Shown: in pieces, positions 24,605 through 32,278 of the stretch
How positions within the stretch are numbered: the first letter of the stretch is position 1
Layout: each line of letters starts with the position of its first letter
From: Deminuibacter soli
Lineage (GTDB): Bacteria > Bacteroidota > Bacteroidia > Chitinophagales > Chitinophagaceae
Length of the DNA stretch: 64,000 nt
Reading direction: 5' to 3'
NCBI RefSeq assembly: GCF_003412455.1
Contig: NZ_QTJU01000001.1
Location: 1,364,001 to 1,428,000, forward strand
Translations under genes and position numbers: made by a program
Notes under the pieces: model-generated
The model's database searches: none
Told to the model about the DNA's origin: nothing
Seen by the model: only the letters and a program-made list of their open reading frames with translations

Positions 24605-25693
24605 TTGTTATCCGGTACAAACAATGACAGGAGTGGTAAAATAATCCTGCATGTCGTGTTCTGGCTTTTCATGACAAAATGGATACTGTTTCAATCGAGC
24701 TGGATGGTTGGGAACCAGCATTCTGAAGCAAGTTATTACCTGGCTTTTTATCGTTACCTGCTGGTTATCGTGGCGTTTTATACCCTTTCGTATATCACTA
24801 CCCTGCCATTACCCAATTCACGCATGTGGATTGTAACATTGCTAACCCTGGTTGGATTTTTATTGTTGTATTGTTTAATGATGTATGCGGTATGCAGCTT
24901 TATTTACTGGCATTTTGCCGAGCTGCCCTACTATTTCAGGGACAATATCTATGAAAATATCACAGCGCGCGGGCCATGGACTTTTCTGCTGCACCCGATG
25001 ACTTTTTATTTCCATTTCGAGCAGTTGGGGCTGGCGCTGTTGCCGGCATTGACTATTAAGGTTTTCAGGCTTACCTTGCAAACCCGGTTAAAGAGCCTGA
25101 AGCTGGAAAAGAGTAACCTGGAACTGGAACTGAATTTTTTGCGTTCGCAGATTAACCCGCATTTTCTGTTTAACACCCTGAACAGCCTGTATGCATTGAT
25201 TGAAGAAAAAGATGCAGTAGCTGCATCGATCATTGCATCTTTGTCGAATATGATGCGTTATGCATTGTATGAATCGAATGCGCCTGAAGTGGAGGCCGGT
25301 AAGGAACTGGATTTTATTAAAGGATATGTTGACATTCAAAACGTAAGGCATAGTAACCGTTTACATGTTGAACTGGGTTTTGACCCTGAAGTGTATTATA
25401 AAAAGGTGCCGCCGCTGATACTGGTTACTTTCCTGGAAAATGCGGTAAAGCATGGTCTTGATAAAACGAGGCAAAAATCGTACATTAAGATCAGCGCCTA
25501 CATGGAAAATGAACAATTCTGTTTCTTTATATTGAACTCCAAGCCCCGGCAAAAAGTTGGCAGCAACCCCGGCCATGGCGGAATTGGAATAAAAAATACG
25601 CAAAGACGACTGAATATACTGTACCCCGACCGCCATGTGTTGAACATACAGGAAACGGAAGATGAGTACAGTGTTTTGCTAAAAATCTGGTAA
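24605..25693 (+). CDS. LytS-type sensor histidine kinase
   Basis: The product (about 362 residues) has four N-terminal membrane helices (up to about residue 150), a short coiled linker (KLEKSNLELELNFLRSQ) and the His_kinase signature QINPHFLFNTLNSLYALIEE with the phospho-accepting histidine near 186, then an ATP-binding domain (LILVTFLENAVKHG). This is the Bacteroidota LytS/YehU class without a large sensory domain. The start is uncertain: the frame is open from about 24533 and the earliest plausible initiators are TTG at 24605 or CTG at 24596; the first ATG (24671) would cut the first helix. The cognate regulator begins 1 bp after the stop. Confidence 0.88.
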   Translation: MLSGTNNDRSGKIILHVVFWLFMTKWILFQSSWMVGNQHSEASYYLAFYRYLLVIVAFYTLSYITTLPLPNSRMWIVTLLTLVGFLLLYCLMMYAVCSFIYWHFAELPYYFRDNIYENITARGPWTFLLHPMTFYFHFEQLGLALLPALTIKVFRLTLQTRLKSLKLEKSNLELELNFLRSQINPHFLFNTLNSLYALIEEKDAVAASIIASLSNMMRYALYESNAPEVEAGKELDFIKGYVDIQNVRHSNRLHVELGFDPEVYYKKVPPLILVTFLENAVKHGLDKTRQKSYIKISAYMENEQFCFFILNSKPRQKVGSNPGHGGIGIKNTQRRLNILYPDRHVLNIQETEDEYSVLLKIW

Positions 25694-25694
25694 C

Positions 25695-26483
25695 ATGGAG
25701 CAACTTATTTCCTGCGTTATAATTGATGATGAACCATTAGGCCTTGAACTGATTGAGAAATATATCAAACGTATTCCTTCGCTCAGGCTGGTGGCTAAAT
25801 GGGACAATGCTATTGAGGCGTTGGACCAGATGGAGCGTTTGCGTCCCATGCTTGTTTTTCTCGATGTAAACATGCCTGAAATGAGCGGCATAGAATTTAT
25901 CAGAACCTTTAACCATTACAAACCGCAGATTATATTAACCACCGCTTACTCTGAATACGCGGTGCAGGGGTATGAATATGATGTCACCGATTTTATTTTA
26001 AAACCTGTAACCTTCGAACGTTTTGCACGTGCCATCAATAAGGTAAAAGAACGTTTATCCAATGCGCAAAAATCTGTGGCCATGCAGCAGGCCGGGGAAA
26101 CAACCGCACCGGCAGCAGAACAACCCGAGGCTCCGCCGGTACAGGTGCCGGGTATGCAGCAGAACAGGCAGCTGCTGATTAAGGAGAATAAAAAATTCAT
26201 CAACATTTCCATCGATGATATTTATGTGGTGGAAGGCATGAAAGACTATCTGAAAATACACACCAAGGCAAGGGTGATTGTTACGCATATGACCATGGGT
26301 AAAATGGAAGATACCCTCCCTCCTACAGACTTCCTGCGTATTAACCGGTCTTATATTGTACGCAAGGCTGCAGTAAAAGCCATTAACGGCAATACCATTG
26401 AACTGCTGAACAATGTAGAACTGCCGATTGGCATTAAATACCGCGAGATTATCAAACATTTAATGGATAAAGGATCATTATAA
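25695..26483 (+). CDS. LytTR-family response regulator
   Basis: The 262-residue product has a receiver domain (residues 1-125; acidic pair D11-D12, phospho-acceptor D57 in VFLDVNMPEMSG, and KPV lysine near 107), a Pro/Ala/Gln-rich linker, and a C-terminal LytTR DNA-binding domain (about 155-258; DDIYVVEGMKDYLKIHT, LRINRSYIVR). It starts one base after the kinase stop. LytTR domains bind pairs of 9-bp direct repeats two helical turns apart; a pair fitting that pattern lies at 28764-28793, so the lanB/lanC promoters are the predicted target. Confidence 0.95.
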   Translation: MEQLISCVIIDDEPLGLELIEKYIKRIPSLRLVAKWDNAIEALDQMERLRPMLVFLDVNMPEMSGIEFIRTFNHYKPQIILTTAYSEYAVQGYEYDVTDFILKPVTFERFARAINKVKERLSNAQKSVAMQQAGETTAPAAEQPEAPPVQVPGMQQNRQLLIKENKKFINISIDDIYVVEGMKDYLKIHTKARVIVTHMTMGKMEDTLPPTDFLRINRSYIVRKAAVKAINGNTIELLNNVELPIGIKYREIIKHLMDKGSL

Positions 26484-26574
26484 TTTGGTCTAAAAAGAGA
26501 AAGTACCCCTGCAAAACGTAACTTGAACGTGCATCGCGCAGGGTTAGTCTAATTAATTTCATGTCGCTGGTTAC

Positions 26575-26596
26575 ATTGAGTTTCTTTGAACTCAAT
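26575..26596 (+). promoter_or_regulatory. Hairpin in the precursor-gene leader
   Basis: ATTGAGTT and AACTCAAT, 8 perfect bp with a TCTTTG loop, end 18 bp before the lanthipeptide precursor ATG. It may stabilise the short mRNA or influence its translation. Confidence 0.4.
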
Positions 26597-26614
26597 AATA
26601 AAACCAATACAATC

Positions 26615-26779
26615 ATGAAAACAGTTAACAACACACAGAGCAAACTCACTATCAAAAAAGAAACTGTATCTGTGCTGAGCATTCCTGCCAACAAAGCCAT
26701 CAAATCCGGTGACATTTATTTTGAAACAAACCCCATTACTTCTTCTGCTATTTGTTTCGAGATTTTCCAGCAACAGTAA
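26615..26779 (+). CDS. Lanthipeptide precursor (LanA), single cysteine
   Basis: A 54-residue peptide with start ATG at 26615 after an A-rich leader; an in-frame ATG at 26561 lies beyond a hairpin and is less likely. The leader part contains KLTIKKETVSVLS, a motif like the K-L-x-x-K-K-x-T-x-x-x-L segment of Bacteroidota class I lanthipeptide leaders. The presumed core, after about residue 30, has Thr38, Thr42, Ser43, Ser44 and one Cys47, allowing one lanthionine or methyllanthionine and several dehydro residues; the end is IFQQQ. It is followed by the receiver-only gene and, nearby, lanC and lanB. Cleavage site and ring are inferred. Confidence 0.82.
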   Translation: MKTVNNTQSKLTIKKETVSVLSIPANKAIKSGDIYFETNPITSSAICFEIFQQQ

Positions 26780-26836
26780 TAGGTGCGCTTACTGTACAAC
26801 GAATAACTTATTCCAGCGGCAATAAAATGAAAGCTG

Positions 26837-27253
26837 ATGGTGCTAACTTGTGGTATAATTGAAGACGAACTGTTGGGTCGTGACTTGCTGGCCAGGTATA
26901 TTTCACGTGTTCCCAACCTGCAGCTGAAATGGACCAAGGGGTCTGTGGAAGAATTGCAGGAAGCCAATGCAGGAAACCCTTTGCAGCATTCCGTAGACAT
27001 TGTATTCCTCGACCTGTGGAGTGAAATGTACGGCAACCGCTCCAACGCCTATATGTTCGTCGAAAAATATGGTCATATCATTCTTACAACAGCCTATCCC
27101 GAAGTACTGGTGGGTACGCTTCCATTCAGTTATGTGGGTGTGCTGAACAAACCTATCTCTTTTGACAAATTCCAGGAAACGCTGGAAGGTGTTTTATACC
27201 GGCTCAAAGAGCTGCGTATGCCGCATGGAAAAGAAACAGATGTGCCGCATTAA
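26837..27253 (+). CDS. Receiver-only response regulator
   Basis: The 138-residue product is a complete receiver domain and nothing more. Acidic residues D10/E11, phospho-acceptor D59 (IVFLDLW), T84 and the lysine of NKP (K105) are all present, so it should be phosphorylatable. Its N-terminus (CGIIEDELLGRDLLARYI) closely resembles that of the LytTR regulator at 25695 (CVIIDDEPLGLELIEKYI), and it ends where that protein's linker would start, so it looks like a duplicate without output domain. It could compete for phosphate from the kinase or act through a protein partner. It starts 57 bp after the precursor gene; a terminator follows. Confidence 0.87.
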   Translation: MVLTCGIIEDELLGRDLLARYISRVPNLQLKWTKGSVEELQEANAGNPLQHSVDIVFLDLWSEMYGNRSNAYMFVEKYGHIILTTAYPEVLVGTLPFSYVGVLNKPISFDKFQETLEGVLYRLKELRMPHGKETDVPH

Positions 27254-27312
27254 ACCTTGCTGCGATAATTTCTTTACGATTGCAGAACAAACACGAACCG
27301 TGATGATATTGT

Positions 27313-27341
27313 AACCCCGGGCCTCCCGGGGTTTATTGTTT
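27313..27341 (+). terminator. Terminator after the receiver-only gene
   Basis: AACCCCGGG and CCCGGGGTT, 9 bp with a 3-base loop, followed by TTATTGTTTTT. Confidence 0.88.
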
Positions 27342-27355
27342 TTGGCCGCTATGCA

Positions 27356-27392
27356 TAAAAAAATACCCCGCAATCAGATGATGACGGGGCGC
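27356..27392 (-). terminator. Terminator of the lanC-like gene
   Basis: On the minus strand CCCCG and CGGGG (27366-27389) enclose a 14-base loop with further weak pairing and are followed by a T-rich run, 30 bp after the lanC-like stop. Confidence 0.7.
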
Positions 27393-27421
27393 TTGCACAT
27401 GGTGATCTACAAATCAAAAAC

Positions 27422-28624
27422 TTAATAACCGATGGTGGGCAGCAGTTCTATATCACAGCCATGATAAGTCATGATAGACAGGCCATAGCCTGCCAGGCCT
27501 TCGCTCAGGCAGCAGTCAACCAGCGGCTGGGCATTTCTTGTTTTGCGGGCAAAGCCTGCTGTTGCATTGCTTTGGCGGCTGAATGCCAGTGAAGTATTGT
27601 ACCAGAAGGTAGCTGCATCATTAAACAAAACATTACCTGTATGTTCATGCACCTGCTTAAACAACAGTGATATGCCTGTGCTGCCGTACATGAGTGATGC
27701 ATCGTTAATACCTATCAGTTTCGGCTGGCGGCGGTTGGCTATAAGCAGCAGGTCGCGCATGCCTTTTGAAGCTAGGGCTGTATCGTTGAGCGCCATGCCC
27801 GATTGCCAGATGGAATAAGCCACACCGGCATCGCCATAACAAAGGTTCATCGGCATTTCTATACCGGGCTCCCCGGCAATATCCGGGTAAAGGCGTGTAG
27901 GACTGTTTTGGCGGTGTGCCAGCAGGTAAGCGGTAATGCCCTGCAGCAGCGCGTCAATAATGGCTTCTGAAGAGGTGGGCAGCGCTTCGCTGTCTTTCAG
28001 TTGCCCGAGTAGCAGCAATATGCCTGCAAGACCGTGCCCCCAGCCAAGATACACCTGGTTGCTGTCGAACAGCCGGGAGCGGTAAAAGCTTTTGTGGTCG
28101 CTGATTTCCCTGATGCAAGCCAGGTTTTTCAGCACCGTATCGAGTATTTTTTTGCCTTGCCTGTTGGGCCGTTTCAGAAAATACCGCGCAATAGGCAGGT
28201 AACCGGAAAAAGTATCAAAATTGCCCTGTTTGAGCATTGGGTCGATGGCCTGCGATAATAATCCGTCTATCTTTTCGAGCACTTCGTCGAAAGAGCTGTC
28301 CAGATAATCCCGCTGTTGCAGGTAAAGAATCATGGTGCCCAGTTCGGCTGCATCCCGGTAGTGAAAGTTGGGTTGCCTGTACAGGACATTGATCGTTTCC
28401 ATCAGCATTTCCTCGGCAACCAGTGCATACCGCGATTCTTCACTGATGTATTCGTTATAGGCATACAAAAACCAGAACATGCCCATTCTTCCGTTCAGTA
28501 AACCATGCTGGTTGCTGCTCTGCTGGGCTTGCTGGTAAAGGGATTCTGCAATTTCAGGCAGCTTGCCTAATCCTTCTTCCTGCTGTATAGTCAGGGATTC
28601 AACGTGCGCGACATTGTTCTCCAT
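27422..28624 (-). CDS. LanC-like lanthionine cyclase, zinc site altered
   Basis: The 400-residue product follows the LanC (alpha/alpha)6 layout. Glycine-rich turns characteristic of the family are NGRMGMFWFL (about 44), GWGHGLAGILLLLG (194-207), LCYGDAGVAYS (261-271), LMYGSTGISLLF (311-322) and CLSEGLAGYGLS (372-383). In LanC proteins the third of these carries Cys and the fourth the Cys-His pair that bind the catalytic zinc. Here Cys262 is present, but the Cys-His position is Met312-Tyr313. The protein may thus cyclise without a normal zinc site or have another role such as scaffolding. It is transcribed divergently from lanB. Confidence 0.85.
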   Translation of the reverse strand: MENNVAHVESLTIQQEEGLGKLPEIAESLYQQAQQSSNQHGLLNGRMGMFWFLYAYNEYISEESRYALVAEEMLMETINVLYRQPNFHYRDAAELGTMILYLQQRDYLDSSFDEVLEKIDGLLSQAIDPMLKQGNFDTFSGYLPIARYFLKRPNRQGKKILDTVLKNLACIREISDHKSFYRSRLFDSNQVYLGWGHGLAGILLLLGQLKDSEALPTSSEAIIDALLQGITAYLLAHRQNSPTRLYPDIAGEPGIEMPMNLCYGDAGVAYSIWQSGMALNDTALASKGMRDLLLIANRRQPKLIGINDASLMYGSTGISLLFKQVHEHTGNVLFNDAATFWYNTSLAFSRQSNATAGFARKTRNAQPLVDCCLSEGLAGYGLSIMTYHGCDIELLPTIGY

Positions 28625-28763
28625 ATCTTCCTCATTTTTACACTACAATTTTTGCATTTTATAAGTGAGTGGCCTAATTATTTCGTCTAACTATAGCCAG
28701 TGCCAGACGAATATTCCGAAACGGAAATTTGCTAAACAATCACAGGCCCCGCCGGTGGTGCCT

Positions 28764-28793
28764 TCAGTTGGTCTAAGTGAGGTGTAAGTTGGT
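28764..28793. promoter_or_regulatory. Predicted LytTR binding site, two direct repeats
   Basis: TCAGTTGGT (28764-28772) and TAAGTTGGT (28785-28793) both match the LytTR-site consensus [TA][AC][CA]GTTN[AG][TG], are in direct orientation and are 21 bp apart start to start, with a 12-bp spacer as in AgrA sites. They lie between the divergent lanC-like and lanB genes. Confidence 0.6.
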
Positions 28794-28912
28794 CTACTTT
28801 AATTCTCCGGTGGTACATATTTGCTTTCTTTTGGCATATAATTAATCAGTTATAATCCCTGCAAACTGAATTGCCCGAAGCGCCCGTAAAAAGGGTGCAC
28901 CAATGAAGCGTT

Positions 28913-31900
28913 ATGAAAAATTCTGTTCAGCTGAAAGCAGATCCGTTTTACCTTATCAGGCGCCCCCTTTTACCGGTAAACACCTTGTTTGAACTGAATA
29001 AGCGTTTGGTTGAAACGCCTGACCTGCTTTGGCCTTTCCTGCATCAGCTTTTTAACGAGCCTTTGGTTAATGAAGCCATTTACCTGGCTTCTCCCGAACT
29101 GCACAGCGAGTTCGGCAAACTGCGTGCACATGATGCAGCAGGTGCGGTTAAAATGGCGCAATCCCTGTATAAATACCTGGTGCGCATGTGTACCCGCGCC
29201 ACGCCCTACGGTTTGTTTGCAGGCTGCTCTGCCGGTACAGTTGCGGCGCATACGCAAATCAGCTATGCCGGTGCGCAAATGCATAAAAAATCCAGGCTGG
29301 ATATGTTGTATGTGTGCGAACTGGTGCAAGCCATTGCAGCAGACCCTGCCATTAAAAAGCAACTGCGCTATTTTCCCAATAACAGTTTATATACTGCCGG
29401 AAACAATTACCGGTATGTTGAATATTCAGTAGCCGGTAAAAAACGTGCCTACACCGTTTCGGCCGTTCAGCAATCGCCCTACCTGCAGGCGGTGCTGGAG
29501 AAAGCCGCATGCGGACTGTATTACAATGATATTGTTGCAGCAGTGCTGGAAACAGATGCAACCCTGGATATGCAGGAAATCGGCGAATTTATTGATCAGC
29601 TTATCAGCGCCCAGCTGCTGGTGAGTGAACTTGAACCTTCACTCACGGGTGATGTTTTTTTCGATACACTCGCTGAAAAGCTGCAACATATTGCTGCACC
29701 GGAAATGGTGGGCAGCCTGCAGCAGTTGCGTGCATACCTGCAATGCGGCGGTACAGAAAACTATTGTAAGGCGCATGAGCTGATTAATGAACAACTGGTG
29801 CAGACGGGTACGAAAGACCTGGTGCAGACAGACCTGTTTTTTACGCACGCGCAAAACACACTTGGCGAAGGGTTTACCAATATGCTTACAGAACAGCTGG
29901 CGCCTTTGTTCCGGTTATCATCACAGAAACATACGCCTGAGCTGGATACATTTAAACAACGTTTCCAGGCACGTTTTGATACGCAGGAAGTGCCGCTGCT
30001 GCTGGCCCTTGATATAGAAACAGGCGTTGGTTACGGCACTCAGCATGGCAGCAGCACATTGATGCCGCTGGTTGGTGATATCGATTTGCCTGCTGCTAAA
30101 AATACTGCTGCACTCAGCTGGAACGGTTATACCCAATTGCTGCATACTTTGTACAGCAGGGCATTACAAACAGCCGCTCAGGAAGTGCAGATTACCGATG
30201 AAGACCTGGCTGCTATTGAAGAACCCAATCATTTGCATACGCAAATTGCACCCAGCCTGTTTGCTTTTGGTTCACTGCTGGCTAAAAGCAGTGAGGCAAT
30301 AGACAAAGGTGATTTCCGCTTTTTGCTGGCCACCTGCAATGGCCCGTCAGCCGCCAACCTGCTGGGCAGGTTTTGTTATGGCGATGAAGCCCTGTTGCAC
30401 AAGGTTAAAAAAAGCCTGGCGCAGCACGAACCAGATACTGCCCATACTGTATATGCCGAAATTGTGCATTTGCCTGAAGCCCGCGTGGGTAATGTATTGC
30501 AGCGTCCGTGTTTAAGAAACTACGAGATCCCGTTTTTGGGAAAATCGGGTATGCCGCAGCAAAACCAACTGCCGGTAAATGACCTGATGGTATCTGTACA
30601 ACATGGGAAAGTGGTACTGCGGTCAAAAAAATTAAACAAACGCGTTATACCGCGTATGGCTACTGCACACCAGCATGCCCAGGGTTTGCCGGTGTACCGT
30701 TTTTTGTGCGACCTGCAGCGCCAGCAATTGTATTACGGGTTTCACTGGAAATGGGAGCACCTGGCAGGCAGCGATTTTTTGCCAAGGGTTGTGTATAAAA
30801 ACATTATCCTGTCTAAAGCCAGCTGGCAGGTAAAACTGGCAGATATAACAGGCAATACACAGCAGGCTGATGATGCAGACCGGTTACGCAGCCTGCTGCA
30901 GCTACGCAATATTCCTGTTTGCGTGTCCATTACTGAGCACGATAACGAGTTGCTGGCCGACTGGTCTACCACTGCAGGCCTGCAGTTAATGCTGCGCCAG
31001 TTGCAGAAAAAAGGCAGTGTACAGTTAACTGAATTTTTACATACACCGGACAATTGTTTTGTTACCGGTGACAATGATGCATTGTATGCCAATGAAATAA
31101 TAGTGCCGTTGCACAACCCGCTGTATAAAACCGGGCCACCATTGCCACAGCGCGCAGTACCTGCAGTGCAGCGCAGTTTTGCCCCGGGAAGCGAATGGGT
31201 TTACTGGAAATTATACGGCGGAGCGAAAGACACCGAAACCATATTAAAAGAGACGATTACGCCGTTTGTACAGCAATTGCGGCAGCAAAATGCAATTGAT
31301 GGCTGGTTCTTTATCCGTTATACAGATCCTGAGCCGCACATACGTTTGCGCATGCATTTGCCTAAAACGCAGCAACATCTGCTTGGACAACTGATCTGCG
31401 GTTTGCAGCAAGCCCTGCAGCCGGCATTGGATGCGCACCTGCTGCACAGTATACAGCTCGATACTTATGAACGGGAGCTGGAACGTTATGGTGCAGCAAA
31501 TATTGAAGACAGTGAGCAGGTCTTTTTCCACGATAGTAATGCCACGGCAGCTGTGCTTACCATGCTTGACGGTGAAGACGGTGAACGCTGGCGCTGGTTG
31601 CTGGCTATGCGCAGCACAGATATGCTGTTAAACACTTTCGGCCTTACATTGAACGAAAGAAAAGAACTGATGAACAGCTTGTCTGCAGCGTACTTCAGGG
31701 AGTTTAACGGCGATAAGAATTTATCGGCTCAGCTCAACGATAAATTCCGGGCAGAAGGCCGGATGATCAGGAGCATGCTCAACCCTGCAGATGATGTGCA
31801 GAACCAGGTATCTGCGGTTGTTGCGCTATTTGCTGAAAGAGATGAAGCCATTGCGCCGGTGCTTGAACGCATTGCTTGCAGAGCTGGTGCCGGTTTCAAT

Positions 31901-32077
31901 GAAGAAGGCGGCATGGACTTGCTGCGGAGTTACCTGCATATGAGTTTGAACAGGTTTTTCCCGGCTAAACAACGGCTGCACGAGTTGGGCATTTATTATT
32001 TGCTGTATAAACATTATATGTCGTCTGTTGCTATACTTAAAAGTAATCAAACACCGCTTGCTGTTGCAACCGTATAA
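28913..32077 (+). CDS. Lantibiotic dehydratase LanB, full length
   Basis: The 1054-residue protein contains both LanB parts. The N-terminal glutamylation domain (about 10-700) has the family motif CTRATPYGLFAGCSAGTV (93-110). The C-terminal elimination (SpaB_C) domain (about 757-1045) has EWVYWKLYGG, WFFIRYTDPEPHIRLRMHL and DTYERELERYG, containing the conserved arginines and histidine used for glutamate elimination. It uses glutamyl-tRNA to activate Ser/Thr in the precursor and then removes glutamate, giving dehydroalanine and dehydrobutyrine. Some Bacteroidota clusters have the two parts in separate genes; this one is fused. Promoter region holds the predicted LytTR site. Confidence 0.94.
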   Translation: MKNSVQLKADPFYLIRRPLLPVNTLFELNKRLVETPDLLWPFLHQLFNEPLVNEAIYLASPELHSEFGKLRAHDAAGAVKMAQSLYKYLVRMCTRATPYGLFAGCSAGTVAAHTQISYAGAQMHKKSRLDMLYVCELVQAIAADPAIKKQLRYFPNNSLYTAGNNYRYVEYSVAGKKRAYTVSAVQQSPYLQAVLEKAACGLYYNDIVAAVLETDATLDMQEIGEFIDQLISAQLLVSELEPSLTGDVFFDTLAEKLQHIAAPEMVGSLQQLRAYLQCGGTENYCKAHELINEQLVQTGTKDLVQTDLFFTHAQNTLGEGFTNMLTEQLAPLFRLSSQKHTPELDTFKQRFQARFDTQEVPLLLALDIETGVGYGTQHGSSTLMPLVGDIDLPAAKNTAALSWNGYTQLLHTLYSRALQTAAQEVQITDEDLAAIEEPNHLHTQIAPSLFAFGSLLAKSSEAIDKGDFRFLLATCNGPSAANLLGRFCYGDEALLHKVKKSLAQHEPDTAHTVYAEIVHLPEARVGNVLQRPCLRNYEIPFLGKSGMPQQNQLPVNDLMVSVQHGKVVLRSKKLNKRVIPRMATAHQHAQGLPVYRFLCDLQRQQLYYGFHWKWEHLAGSDFLPRVVYKNIILSKASWQVKLADITGNTQQADDADRLRSLLQLRNIPVCVSITEHDNELLADWSTTAGLQLMLRQLQKKGSVQLTEFLHTPDNCFVTGDNDALYANEIIVPLHNPLYKTGPPLPQRAVPAVQRSFAPGSEWVYWKLYGGAKDTETILKETITPFVQQLRQQNAIDGWFFIRYTDPEPHIRLRMHLPKTQQHLLGQLICGLQQALQPALDAHLLHSIQLDTYERELERYGAANIEDSEQVFFHDSNATAAVLTMLDGEDGERWRWLLAMRSTDMLLNTFGLTLNERKELMNSLSAAYFREFNGDKNLSAQLNDKFRAEGRMIRSMLNPADDVQNQVSAVVALFAERDEAIAPVLERIACRAGAGFNEEGGMDLLRSYLHMSLNRFFPAKQRLHELGIYYLLYKHYMSSVAILKSNQTPLAVATV

Positions 32078-32197
32078 CGGATGTATGCAGGAGATTATTT
32101 TTCCGTTAATGGTACCGGCAGTTTCACATGGGCCTTTGCTAACCTGAACACTTAACCCTCACCCGTTTAAAGCGGTGTGGTCTTTTTCGACTTTGAA

Positions 32198-32226
32198 GAG
32201 CAGTGCTGTTACAAACAGCGCTGCTC
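32198..32226. repeat. Strong hairpin downstream of lanB
   Basis: GAGCAGTGCTGTT, 3-base loop, AACAGCGCTGCTC: 13 bp with one G-T pair. No T run follows in either direction, so termination would be weak; it could be a 3' end stabiliser between convergent genes. Confidence 0.5.
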
Positions 32227-32278
32227 TCACGGCCACAAACCCAGCAGCCAATACACACCCACCGGATACTGATACTGC

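Noticed and set aside
27640-27720. Reading the CLSEGLAG turn of the LanC-like protein as the zinc Cys-His motif
   Set aside because: It aligns better with the last LanC turn near the C-terminus; the Cys-His turn corresponds to SLMYGSTG at residues 310-316.
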